Assembly (NCBI GenBank): GCA_947095585.1
Contig: OX352763.1
Coordinates: 116,787,908-116,851,907, forward strand
Reading direction: 5' to 3'
Source: Nephrocerus scutellatus
Taxonomy: Eukaryota; Arthropoda; Insecta; Diptera; Pipunculidae
DNA length: 64,000 nt
Positions 12,331 through 23,611 of the stretch are shown here, piece by piece (the first letter of the stretch is position 1; every line of letters starts with the position of its first letter). The position numbers and the translations under genes are program-made. The notes below the pieces were generated by a model. The model did not search any database. It worked only from the letters and a program-made list of their open reading frames with translations, and was not told the origin of the DNA.

Positions 12331-13495
12331 TTGGGCTAGGTTTGTCTTACAAAAAAAAACCAGAGAATTTATTTGTATGTATGTCCGCATTAACTCTGGA
12401 ACACCTAGAGCAAATTTTGGAACACCAAACTTGGTGTACATATGCAAAACGGATTGTTGTGGAAAGGCGCGATATTGATGGCGATTCCATGTTTCGGCTG
12501 ATGTAACAATTTTTGTATACGATTGGTATATATGATATTAAATCACTATAGCAAATATGTTTTGATAACAAAAAAGTTGTGCAATTGCACAGTGCCCCAC
12601 TTGTATGTATTTGCAAGTAAAATGCAGTAAAAGTCACTAAAAGTCACTAAAGACACTTCAAATCTCTTCTCCGGCGAAGAGTGTGTGGTGTCCTTTCATT
12701 TTTTAAAAACAGTTCCAAGTTTTTACATTCTAAAAATAAAACGATATTATTGACCACAACATGTTGACATTTTTTCTAATAAATTTAGTCATTTTGTAAA
12801 TAATCACCAGAAAAAACATTACGTACTCGTATATCAATGGTTATTGTATCTTTTCTTTTCTGCTGTACATTGAAATCACCTTTAAATGTTTATACGAAGC
12901 AACTACGTATAACAATCAATTGTTAAAAAGGCCATTAAAATATTTACTTCAACCGCAAGCTGCGATTAGTATCTCTCTTATTGAGTTATATATGAAGACC
13001 AAGCGTACACATTGTTATGGCCACCTACACCGTAGCTCCAATATAGCATTTTCGTTTGCCATTTCAAAGAGGAACTGTCATCTCTTATTGGGATGGCACC
13101 ATATATTTTTCGATTTAAAGCATGGAAAACTACACACAAATATCACTGGCTAAGCGCATTTACATATAATCTTGAATTTGTGCAGGTTACCATTTGTAGT
13201 AACGTTGACAATTGCTACTGATACAGTAAAATAAATGGCTTAATTTATTCTCAATGTTGAAATTGGTTAATGTGTATACAAATGTTGATGATGTGTACTA
13301 CTTACTAACTTCAACTACTTACCACTTTGAAGTAGATGCATTTGTTCAAGTTTTAATGTAGTTTTGACATCTATCAAGCTGCGTTCGACCATCACTTAAG
13401 TACAATGTATTGTACCTGACATCGCATCATGGAAAACAGCAAATGTTGAAATGGATTTGCAGCGTTGGTTTATTTTATGTCAAACCTTAGGCTGA
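12331..13495. other. no gene recognised
   Basis: Spacer between two inverted LOA-type fragments. Short unrecognised frames only; AT-rich. Confidence 0.45.
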
Positions 13496-13499
13496 TACC

Positions 13500-15775
13500 G
13501 CGACCTAACAAGATCTATTGTATCGTAGGGTGTAACTAATCTAAGAGACTACCTCCACCCCTAATGAAGGATAGTATGTCCTTAGTGGCAGAGTTTCGCA
13601 GAGCTGCCGACGAACATATTGCCTTGTGGAAATTACGTCTCCTTAACCAGATCAATGCTGGACAATCACATAGAATGTGCCCGATTGCTTTATCATCGTG
13701 TCGTGTTTGAGCCAAGATTAATTTAGCTAAGCAGCTTTCTGATGCTATCCTTGTCTAGATCAAGAATTTCCTTATAGAAAAGGGCCTGATTAACCGTTTG
13801 GATTGTCCAAGACCTGGGATATTATCCCAATAGGCCAGACGAAGTCCACCGTTCTGAACCAGCCCTGGCTAGTTCATCTGCATGTTCGTTGCCTGCAATT
13901 CCCTGATAACCAGGAACTCAACCGAGTTTCACCGACTCCGACCTCGCTGTAGTGTTCCAAAAATCCTATTGCAAAGGACTTTCCGAGCAGGATCCTCTTC
14001 GCTCATGTGAGCTAGGTGTCCTGCCCACCGGAGCCTACCGAGCTTACTTCTCTTCACGATGTCGAAATCGCGGTAGCGTCTCCGGAATCGTCCTTCCTCA
14101 CATACGGGACCAACAACGTAAGACTTTTCTCTCGAACGCGGCTAAGGGGTCAGAATGTTTTATTCTGAGCACCCAAGTCTCGGATCCATACTTAAGCACT
14201 GGTATGACCATTGTCTTATACACCAGAAGCTTGGATGTTATATTTAAATTCCTGGATTTGAAGAATCTTGACAGACTATAGTAGGCTTTGTCGGCTTTAA
14301 GCAACCGTGCGCGTATTTCTGGTTCCATGCTGTTAACGGCTGCTACAGTTGACCCGAGATAGTTAAAGAATTGCACTACTCTTCAAATTCGCGCTCCACT
14401 ATTTGAATTGAGGGACCAATGTTGGATCTTTTACTCGCAGACGTGGCCACCATGTACTTTGTTTTGCTCTCATTTATGTGCAGCCCCAGACTTCGTTGCG
14501 CCTAATCGATCGATCGATGAAAGCTTCCTATTAAGATCTTCGATGTCAATATCGTCTGCGTAAACCAGTATCTGAATGGACTTATAGAGGATTGTTCCTC
14601 TCGCCGTCACTCCAGAGTCTCGGATCACTTTATCCAACGCCAGGTTAAAGAGGACGCAGGCCAGTCCATCCCCATGTTGGAGCCCGTTATAGATGTTGAA
14701 TGGGCTTGATAGTGATCCGGATATTTTTACTTGGCTTATAACATTGGTCATGGTCAACCTACAAAGTCATGTCAGTTTATTTGGGATGCCGAATTCTCTC
14801 ATGGCTTTATAAAGTTCTAATCTGACTATGCTATCATAGGCCGCTTTAAATTCTATAAAAATATGGTGTAGTGAGTTTTGAGTCTCTAGACATTTTTCCA
14901 TTACCTACCTAAGGGTATAAATCTGAACAGTTGTTGATTTGCCTGTGATGAAGCCACACTGGTATGGACCGATGATGACTTTAGCGTATGGGGCTATCGT
15001 GTCTTGAAGGATAGAGGAGAACATCTTATACGCGGTACTCAACAACGTTATACCACGATAATTGCTGCATTTTATGATATCTCCCTTCTTATGTATGGGG
15101 CACAGGATGTCTCTTCGCCAGTCTACTGGCATAGCTTCTTCATCCCATACTTGCACTATTATTTCATGAATTGCTTGGTGTAATGTAGGGCCTCCTATTT
15201 TTATCAGTTCCGCTGGGATTCCATCAGATCCCGGGGTCTTATTATTTTTAGCCGATTTATCGCTCTGCTAACTTCGTCTATGCTTGGTGGCGGCAGCATA
15301 GTATGGTCTTCGGTCATTGGTAGAGCCTCCTATTCCTCAGTTAACTAGCCATTTATGAACTCATGAAAGTGCTCTTCCCATCGCTCTAAGATGTCTTTAA
15401 TTTCGGCGATTAAATTACAGCAGTACGTATTAGTATTTTTAATGCGTGTCCATTTCTCTTCTACGCCTGACATCTCAGCCCCAGGGGCGAGTCCTATCGC
15501 TTGACCGTAGTTGTTTCTGGTATCTTCTTGCGAAGGGCAGCCGTGCTGATTCGAATCTGTTTCGCGGATGCAGTCTTTCGTGATGATGCAATCCGCGCTC
15601 CATGCACCGCACCAACAAGATAGTGGTCTAATGAAAAGCCCTTCTCCGTTGCGCAATTCCAGGACGTGTAGTAACGCACCTTGCATGACATTTATAATGG
15701 TCGTGCTGTGCTTATCGCTAATTATGATCGTCAGATCATCAGCCTGATCTATGTTGATCGATATGTGTCAACTTG
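13500..15775 (-). mobile_element. LOA/I-group LINE interrupted by an RTE
   Basis: Two minus-strand pieces of one LOA-type LINE flank an RTE copy. The upstream piece (about 15775-15640) contains DDLTIIISDKHSTT and [17 protein letters not shown], the region just after the catalytic box. The downstream piece (about 13960-13500) contains RNase H remnants ([10 protein letters not shown] near 13860-13900) and a tail matching the inverse of 12140-12310. The material missing between them cannot be explained by the insertion alone, so deletion also occurred. Confidence 0.7.
13960..15640 (-). mobile_element. RTE-clade LINE, broken, inside an LOA copy
   Basis: Read on the minus strand: the end of the endonuclease at 15640-15580 (RPLSCWCGAWSADCI, a frameshifted form of DHYLVG), then reverse transcriptase at 15156-14905 (VDWRRDILCPIHKKGD, NYRGITLLSTAYKMFSSIL, YQCGF), palm and ADDIDIEDL at 14757-14470, and the 3' domain at 14376-14098 (FNYLGST, SMEPEIRARLLKA, VIPVLKYGSETWV). 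Frame shifts occur between the blocks. It is among the more complete RTE copies in the window. Confidence 0.85.
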
Positions 15776-15884
15776 CTATTAAACATTTTGCTTTGAATAT
15801 TGTTCCTTATGCAATTAGTGCTGTTACTGACTTAAACTTAAACTTTACGAACAAGTCTAACAACATGTAAGCTGCAACCCTGAT

Positions 15885-16150
15885 TGCTGGTGATTTGAAC
15901 GCATCTTACCGAACAGTGGAACAAGTCTATTCATTAATTTGATGAAAGAAAAGTTGTTGCACTCAAGGATTCATTGGATTAGGAACTATCTTTAGAACCG
16001 CTTAATCCACGCCGCATAATGCTGGCATTCCCTAGGAGTCGTTTTGGTTTGGTTCCTATTTTCCATATTGATTTCTTGTCCGCTTCTTCTAAACCAATTC
16101 ATTCTTTCCCTGAGAAGAGCACTCTCAGATGTGATCTTTTAATCTCTACT
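15885..16150 (+). mobile_element. CR1/Jockey-like LINE fragment
   Basis: A worn piece matching the copy at 26070-26390: a GDL start near 15893, then at 16019-16130 a diverged palm entry (AFPRSRFGLVPIF, from AGVPQGS) and LLSASSKPIHSF. The catalytic aspartates are lost. Stops separate the two parts. Confidence 0.55.
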
Positions 16151-16734
16151 ACCCACACTTGCACTTTACATTACAAAAACATGATACTACTAGCAAAAGG
16201 CAGACATCAGTTTACTTAAAGTTTAACAAAGCGAGGAAAATCGTTTAAATAAAAATCATTGCTAATGGGCAACAGTGCAAAAGTATCGTGTGTTATTGCC
16301 AACAATAAAATACCCATAAAAGTTAACTATCAGTAGCATCCCATTCATAATTATTTAAAATTAATAATTTTCTACCAGTTATCAGCCAGCGCACGTTTCT
16401 GAACTGTACTACTATGTCATTATTTAATTTGTACGAGTATATAGGATTATTAATGGTGTTAAAGTTTATTCTTCTTTGTTAATTATTTACATTTTAAATA
16501 ATCAAAAAGCCGAATAATTCAATGGGTTTTTCTGTAATATGTTAAAAGTATTTAAGTCACGTTGATATGTTAGCACAATTTTGACACTTAAATTTTACAC
16601 TAAACAGAGATTAAAAAACCAACCAATAAAACTTAAAAATGTTCATGTAAATTCTCTGAACATGTGTCATGTACGCAAGGTTAAGGTTGGGGTGTAAATT
16701 AGTAGCACTGCGATATATGTTGATCTATTGTGCT
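16151..16734. other. mostly unannotated; weak repeat end near 16613-16670
   Basis: AT-rich spacer. Around 16613-16670 it resembles the left end of the repeat at 31580 and 48060: an aaaaaaccaacc start, aataaaa, then tgtaaattctct. No gene is seen. Confidence 0.4.
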
Positions 16735-17380
16735 TCACCCTGACTGAAGACTTCAAGACCCTGTTCAAAACCTACCTCAAGACCCCCTCAAAGCCTCCTT
16801 AAGACCCAATTAAAGACCCTTCCAAAATTCACTCAAGCCCTCTAACAAAACTCCCTAAGAACCCATTAAGACCCCATAAACCCCTCTCAAGACCCCCCTC
16901 AAGACTACTTCAAGACTCCTTTTAGACCCTCTCAAGACACCACCCAAGACTCTCCCGAACCCCCTCAATGCCCCCTTAAACCTCACTCAAGATTCCTTTA
17001 AGACCTCCTCAAGACCACCTTAAGACTCCCTGAAGGCCCCTCCAAAAATCCCCTTAAATCCCTTTAGAGATTCCCTTAAGACCGCTTTCAAGACACTCAA
17101 GACTACACCCAAAACCTTCTCCAAACCCCCTCAAAGACCCCCTCTAAACCATACAAGAATCCCCTTATACTACCCTCAAGACCAACTTAAGACCCCTTCA
17201 AGATCACCCTCAAGACCCCCTTAAGACCACGTCACGACTCCAATCAATCCTTCCCCAAGACACCCTCCAAATCCTCCTTAAAACCCCTCAACACAGTCCT
17301 AAGATCCCACTTTAGACCACCTAAAGAACCACTCATGATTCCACTCACGACCCCCTCAAGACTCCACTCTTCTTTCTTTC
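16735..17380 (+). repeat. degenerate CCTCAAGACCC array
   Basis: About 640 bases built from variants of ctcaagacccc spaced 11-14 bases apart. The plus strand is rich in C and A and poor in G. Related arrays occur at 17985-18100, 19438-19710, 33940-34400 and briefly at 44766-44815. Confidence 0.85.
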
Positions 17381-17384
17381 TTTC

Positions 17385-17515
17385 CTTTACTCCGCAGGGG
17401 AGCATAGGGCTTCTACAAACGCCCGCCAACGAACTCGATTTATCGCCTGAGGTTTCAAGAGACGCCACTCTGTCCCCTGGGATCATGCTTCCTCTTCAGT
17501 CGTCCTTTTTCATGT
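17385..17515 (-). mobile_element. 3' tail of the third LINE family
   Basis: Matches, with changes, the minus-strand LINE end at 20790-20915: a gggcatagggc-like start, then ttcctc and tcgtcc blocks that encode the EEEAGSLGL region in that copy. Only the 3' end is present. Confidence 0.5.
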
Positions 17516-17749
17516 CTTGACGAGCATGCGAATGTTCCAAGTTCCAAAACGTGTCCTTTTCCGTGGGCCAAAGGTCATTGTTGATAGATTCGATATGTAT
17601 CCGAGGCTTGTATTAGTTTCAAGAATCAATTAATTCAGTTGAGTGGTGATTGGCCAACCGCAACCTAGGTCGTCATGAAGCTTATATTTATATCTTATAT
17701 AGCCCCGACCCAAGCTAATACCAATCAGATTGGGTACCGAAATCGTTAA

Positions 17750-17867
17750 TTTTTTTTTTTGTATATATAGAGACTTATTGCCAAGGGAGGACTCCCTGAA
17801 TGACTTGGGTCACGGCAATAATTTGGGCTAAGCCCTTTATTAAATTCAAAATAAAATAAAAATCGAT
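17750..17867 (-). mobile_element. small structured retroposon-like repeat, copy 1
   Basis: Almost identical to 61250-61357. On the minus strand it starts TCGATTTTTATTTTATTTTG, contains an AATAAAG, and ends in an A-run, like a short retroposed RNA. The core carries four inverted repeats in either strand: TTATTGCC/GGCAATAA enclosing GGGAG/CTCCC and TGAC/GTCA, followed by GGGCT/AGCCC. No coding capacity. Confidence 0.7.
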
Positions 17868-17984
17868 TTGGCCGAGTTTCCAGTGACGCGACGTGGACGC
17901 ATAAGATATGACTTGTGATGCGTGAGGATTAGGACATGACTGTCTATAATCGCTTCATCATCACCGTTTGTCACCAAAGACTCC

Positions 17985-18100
17985 ACTCATCCTATCAAAA
18001 TTATCTCAAGATCTCCTAAAGACCCCACTAAAAGTGCTCACAAAACCCATCGAAACCCATCTCAAACTCCCTCAAGACCCCTAAAACCTAAACCTCAATG
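17985..18100 (+). repeat. short CCTCAAGACCC array
   Basis: Same degenerate unit as 16735-17380, resuming after about 600 bases of inserted LINE tail and small-repeat sequence. Confidence 0.7.
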
Positions 18101-19437
18101 TTCACGCATGACAACTGTCAAAAAACCGACACATAAGAATATGGCGCTAAATTCAAAATAGGCGGTAAAAAACCCTATACTGTGTTTTTGTAGAATAAAA
18201 ATAAATTTTCATCTTCTGATTTTAAAGATTTTATTTATTTTAAACGGTTTTTGGAATAGTTAGAGAATGAAAATATTAATAAAATATTTGAATTTTTGGT
18301 GCTACTGATTTTCAAAGGAGTCAATTTATGGGTCCCGGTTGCATTTGCACATGCAACGAAAGTTACTCGTTCTTTAACTTTTTTCTTCCGGATGCATTTC
18401 TTTCTAAAGCTGAATTTTTTTGCGTCATCGCAGCTTTAAACAGCTACAAACGGTATTTGAATATGAATGTTATTTATGAATAATATTTTTTCAAATACCT
18501 TATACCCTTTTTTTTACTTACTCAGTAATTTTATGTCATAAATGTAAACAACACAATGATCTCTTTTTGGCAAAAATTCGAAAAGCAGTGCGCTATTTTT
18601 GAGAAACGTAAACGTACCAATTTAGGGTGCACTCTGTTTCATTTAAAAAACTAAATACGTCTTGGCAATACAATTTTCCTATTGGTCGTTGTTAGTACAT
18701 ACCTCTATTTCATTGCTGTTATGACAATAAATTACCACTTTATTAGGCGTGTAAATAATAAGTCATAAGAGAATGAACCGACACTCAACACACGACACGT
18801 CTGTAATAACATTTGGATTTTCGTAAGTAAGTAATAAGTTCCTTATCAAAGTGTTGAACTATTGCGTTTGCGGTTCGAGTGCACATGCCCAAGTCGTGGA
18901 CAGATAAACTGCAGTTAAGTGTGCATAATGATTTTATCACTCCCTTACAAATTTGCAAGCAACTGGAATAACAATGAACTAGAACTAGAACTAGAGCTAC
19001 ACTGACAAGTTCACCTCAAGGTCAGCAAAAGCTCATAAAATTGGTTCACTTAGTCGTTCACGTGAGCGGTGTTGGTGTGAGGAGAAGTAATTCAGAACAA
19101 GCTGCAATGAAATGCTTTTAGATTAAGGTTTGATAATAGTTAATCCTGTGTGTGTGTCCGCGTAGGAAATATAACAGCAATGACTCAAATAGACAAACAT
19201 TTACATTTCAACTTATAACTATTAACAAAGTGAAACAAACCACAGTATGTTTTAGCCGCGATAAGCGAATGAAAACACTCGCACTATAAATTGCTGCTAT
19301 TACTGCGACAAGAGCGACTGATGCCTGACAACAGAGAAACTGTGCGTCACCTGAATGTCGAATGATTTCGAAACAGTAGCTTGATTTTGGTTTGATTATT
19401 TTTGTTCTTTTAAATGGAACATTTACCACAAGCAAAC
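18101..19437. other. no gene recognised
   Basis: AT-rich spacer between two blocks of the same degenerate array. No recognised frame or repeat. Confidence 0.45.
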
Positions 19438-19712
19438 AACAAACCCCCTTCAAACATCTCAAGACCGCATCAAGACCCACTCAAAACCCAGCCCAAGACC
19501 CCACTTAAGACCACCCAAGAAACACTGAAGACCCCTTCAAAAATCCCCTTAAATCCCTTACAATATTCCCTTAAACCGCTTTCAAGACTCTCAAGACCTC
19601 ACTAAAAACCCTCTCGGAACCCCCTCCAAGACCACCTCAAAACCTTACAAGAATCCTCTTTTACTACCCTCAAGACCACCTCAAGACCCCTTCAAGATCA
19701 CCCTCACCTTTA
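19438..19712 (+). repeat. degenerate CCTCAAGACCC array
   Basis: Continuation of the 11-14 base C/A-rich unit. Several sub-blocks resemble parts of 16980-17210 closely (for example catcccctt-like and caagaatcc segments), suggesting duplication of a larger block. Confidence 0.75.
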
Positions 19713-20590
19713 CCAATAGTTTTTTTTAAGGAAAATAAACGCCCAACGACTGTCACCTTCATACAACAGACTATGGAAGCTTTAAATAATAATTAAAGTC
19801 ATTTTTTATCGTTAAACTTCGAGAGCACTATACAATTAACAAGTTCGCACCAACAAATTTGTCCAATACTCGAATTTAAAACAGTACAAGCTCCGCATAG
19901 TTCAACTTAAGCTCAGATAGTTCTTTTCTGTGTCAGTTGAGAATTAACTTTGTCGCTGCAAGTTTATAGCAATTTTAAAGGAATATTTAAAAAACCGAAT
20001 ATGTCCCATACTACTCATTGTAACTATGTACAATTAAAAAAATGGTTAATAGTCGAAGTTCATCCTTAGCCGGGAAAAAGCAGGACAGCTACAAAGGAAA
20101 TGTAGCTTTTACACAACCCCCTAATTCTCATAAGGAAATGTTTAGTTGTTTCTTCTTCCTCCAGGCAATACTTACATATTGGATACAATATAAACCGCAA
20201 CTTGAACATATCACTTCCAGTCGGGTTTTGCGCCCTGTAAGTAAACCGACCATACTCTTACAGTTCCTTCTAGATATTCCTAAAATGTGTGTGTTTGTTC
20301 AGCCTATCCACAAATTGCTTGGTAGTTCTACATGTATTTATGGATTTCCAACAGTGATTCATGTTTAGCTTCCATAAATCTTCGAATACGAACAATAGTT
20401 ATAACTCAAGCCTTAGATTGGTATCAGAGCAGTAGGAAAATCGGAAGAACCTCCTGTATCGAGTGCATCAGTTGATTTATATCCTTTTATTCCTGTATGC
20501 CCGGCACCCAAATAAGAGTCACGGAATTCCATCTTGAAAAAGAGATAACTAGATAGAATACTGCATCAGAAAGATAGAATACAAAACTGT
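19713..20590. other. no gene recognised
   Basis: A 108-codon plus-strand frame at 20042-20368 is open but has no recognisable domain and no neighbouring exon support. Otherwise AT-rich spacer. Confidence 0.4.
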
Positions 20591-20765
20591 GTGTTAAAAC
20601 ATATCGGTGACGAAAACGTTGCGAAATCAATAGATTCGCTCGAACACCGCAGGAACGTTTCCTGTATGTCACTTTGTTTTATCGATTCTTCCACCAGCGG
20701 TACTCAAGAAAAATAGTCAGCTGCATGCCATGCCTCCTTGAATTCAACCGAATTACTCTTCTTCT
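20590..20765 (+). mobile_element. CR1/Jockey-like LINE fragment
   Basis: Matches the region 34940-35100: a stretch for IGDENVAKSIDSLEHRRNVSC, split by a frameshift, then a piece related to the CMPPL segment. Only the 3' coding region is present. Confidence 0.65.
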
Positions 20766-20769
20766 TCTT

Positions 20770-22620
20770 AAATGCTATCAACTCTAAAGGGGCATAGGGC
20801 GTCAACAACGCCTACGCGCCATCTTGTTCTGTTTTCTACAACGCGTTTGAGCTGCCTCCAACTCAATCCCAAGGACCCTGCTTCCTCCTCGACTGTCCTG
20901 CGCCTCATTTTCCTAGGGCGTCCCGCTGTTCTACCTGCCTGGGTGAGCGGGTTCCACTGCATGGCATATTTTGCAATGGAGTTGTCGTCGCGCCCTAGTG
21001 TGTGTCCAATCCACTGCCACTTTCTCCTTCGCACAGTAATGTCTATAGGTTCTTGGCCCGTTCTCCGATGAAGTTCGTCGTTGGATATACGATTGGGCCA
21101 GAAGATCCTCAAGATGAGACGTAGGCATTTATTTACGAAAGATTGCAGCTTGCGCGTGGTAGTGGTATACACCTTCCAAGTACTGCACCCATACAAAAGT
21201 ACTGATTCAACGTTGGAGCGGAACAGTCGAAGCTTAGTTCTTAAGCTGAAAACATTGCTTCTTCAGACTTTCGATTGCATTTCGAACGCAGCTTTTGCTG
21301 CACACATCCAGTTTGGTGGTGGGCGCCATGGCTCATGCGCATACATGCGCAACACAAATGGTCGCGAGAATCTAGGCCTTGGACCGCAATGGTCTGTCGC
21401 GCCGAATATTATTATTATTATCCAGTTCGGTGCCAACGCGATCAGCCGAGACCACACTTCCTAGGTATTGAAAGTTGTCAACTTTTTCGACTGCATGTCC
21501 AGCAATGTTGAGTTGAGAGCGGGTGTTAGAAGTGTTCAGGGCTTTTGTTTTGGCAGTGTTTATCTTGAGCCCCACTTTGCTTGCTCCGGTTTCCAGATTT
21601 TGGACCATCATATGAAGGTCCATTATCCGATGTGAAAGCAGGCAAACAAGTAAGTTAGGTGAGTTGTCATAGTCCATCCAGCCCAATGTTCCCTATCGGC
21701 AGTGCTGCACCGAGTATATCGCTGATGACCACCAGGAATAACAGCGGTGATAGTATGTACCCCTGACGAACTCCACTTTGGACTTCAAATTCCTCGGACA
21801 CCTCACCGTTGTGTAGGACGTTATATTTACTTCCTTCGTATGTAGCTTTGATAAAAGCTATAAGTTTTTCTGGGATATCCCTCCTGCGCAGGGCCATCCA
21901 GATAGCATCTCGATTTAAGCTGTCAAAAGCCTTCTCGAAGTCGAGGAACAGTAAATATAGCGGAGATCTGTACTCGACGCATTGTTCTATTATGATCCAC
22001 AAGGTGTTGTGTATGTGATCGATGCAAGAGGATCCAGAGCGAAAGCCTGCCTGTTCGACGTCGACGGCGGCGGCGATAAATCTAAATGCTCTTTTACGCG
22101 TTCTAATATAATTCTAGCTATTATCTTGACAACGGCCGGAAAAACGCATATACCTCTCCAGTTTCCAGAGTCCATCAGATGTATAAGTTATTGACAGTCC
22201 TACAGTCACTTGCTGCTTCTTCAACCATTGAGGCAAGCGAGTCGATGTACTGTTTTTTGTCCCGTCTTACACTAGGCTGCACTTCCTACGTTTTGATGCG
22301 TATAGGGCTTCTAGCACGGTACTCTCTACTGCTGAGGGCGCTGAAATTCGAGCCTTGATTGCTTTACGCTCATCGATCCGTCTCCAGGTGTCTGCTGATA
22401 ACCATATGGTGTTTATTCTGCCATTTACCAACGTAGGTGCGTGCCCCAGTTACAAAAACCTTTTTCACAGCATTACCGTGGTCGTCCACGTTCTCCTGCG
22501 GTATGCTGTTGATTATATCTGCTGTTAGGGAAGATGGTCCCTGTATTGTTGACGCACTTCGGGTTCGCTAAACCTATCTGGTGATGTTTATCAATACTCG
22601 TGGCGCTCTAAAAGCATTTT
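20770..22620 (-). mobile_element. third-family LINE, broken, with nested SINE
   Basis: Read on the minus strand: a priming region near 22175-21990 (GICVFPAVVKIIARIILERV), palm at 22002-21667 ([38 protein letters not shown]), then [23 protein letters not shown] and QYLGSVVS at 21660-21440. After an inserted SINE (21319-21419) the 3' domain continues at 21196-20768 (YGCSTW, RNRISNDELHRRTGQ-like, AGRPRKMRRRTVEEEAGSL). Frameshifts and a damaged YADD (near 21660) make it inactive. I cannot assign the clade with confidence; it is distinct from the RTE, LOA and CR1-like copies. Other copies: 29180-30790 (-), 56215-56870 (+). Confidence 0.8.
21319..21419 (+). mobile_element. 5'-truncated SINE inside a LINE, with target duplication
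   Basis: Its 3' part matches the SINE at 42587-42855: acacaaatggtcgcgag, taggccttgg, then an (ATT)n tail. Flanking sequences atccagtttggt (21307-21318) and atccagttcggt (21420-21431) are a 12-base target duplication with one difference. Removing the insert rejoins the LINE. Confidence 0.85.
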
Positions 22621-22990
22621 TTATATTCCGAGTGTAACACGTGTCGCGTGTCGCGCGTTCGATGAGTTGAAATTTTGGATTTTTCGACTTCTTTGAGGTC
22701 ATTTTTAACCACCACACGACCTATAGTTGAAATGTTGTGAGTATCTAAGTCCAAAATAGCATTTTTTATATACCACGTATGACGCGTGCCACGTTTCGCG
22801 TGTGATGGTTTGAAATAGCGCCATTTTCTTGTTTTTTGAGGTCATTTTTAATCACCTTTCGCACGAACTATAGTGCTGAAATCTTGTGAGCGGCTCAATG
22901 TCAAGGGCCGATTTTGATATCCCGTTTTGACGCGAGTCGCGTGTGGAGCATGTGAAGCGTGGAAAAAAGAAAATTCTTTGAAAAAGCTCC
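22620..22990 (-). repeat. diverged satellite units, inverted
   Basis: Contains inverted versions of the units at 6141-6870 and 41150-41590: CGACTTCTTTGAGGTC, accacacgacctata, tgaaatgttgtgag, and CG-rich acgcgtgccacg segments. About two and a half worn units. Confidence 0.75.
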
Positions 22991-23432
22991 GACCTCAAAA
23001 ACAGATATTTTGGTGATTATTTCCAAGTAATAAAGGACTGTGTGGCGAAGAGACTAGCCCAAATCTTCAGCTTATTTCCTTTTTTGGAAAAATATTACCG
23101 GCGGCCACCACGTTGAGGTGTGATCGCACTTCCACCAGTCAGACGTAGTTACGCCACGTGCAATTCAGATAAATCTTACGTGTTATTCCCTCTATTTTGC
23201 TGATAGGCGGCTTAAAAGTCTACCAACAGAGGGATTATGAGGGACCCACACTGGTATACTCAATGATTTTATCGTACCTTGGGAACTGATTTGTAGGAAT
23301 TTTATTTTTTCCTTTTTTTATGGGAGTTCTAAATAAATTCATACATTTTAACCATGAGGAGTGCAATTTAAAATTTGTTTTTAAACTATATATACAATTT
23401 TGAATGTTGATTTTTTTGCTATCCATTTCCAG
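22991..23432. other. intron sequence upstream of the first recognised PhKgamma exon
   Basis: No coding exon recognised. It ends in the acceptor ctatccatttccag (AG at 23431-23432). The missing N-terminal exon(s), ending with the first bases of the arginine codon before GISSTV, must lie further left or outside the window. Confidence 0.5.
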
Positions 23433-23611
23433 AGGCATCAGTTCGACTGTACGACGATGTATTGAAAAGGAAACAGGCAAGGAGTTTGCTGCAAAGATAA
23501 TCGATTTGGGTGCCGCAACTGAGGCTGGCGATACAAATCCGCATCATATGCTTGAAGCGACGCGCCAGGAAATTTCCATCCTACGCCAAGTTATGGGTCA
23601 TTCATATATAA
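23433..23611 (+). CDS. PhKgamma: PhKgamma exon: glycine loop to helix C
   Basis: Begins with the last base of a split arginine codon, then [21 protein letters not shown] with the ATP-binding lysine, and [13 protein letters not shown] with the helix-C glutamate. Acceptor ttccag, donor gtaagt. Confidence 0.95.

Noticed and set aside
20042..20368. 108-codon plus-strand frame as a possible missing PhKgamma exon
   Set aside because: It does not contain the expected short N-terminal sequence ahead of GISSTV and has no matching donor.
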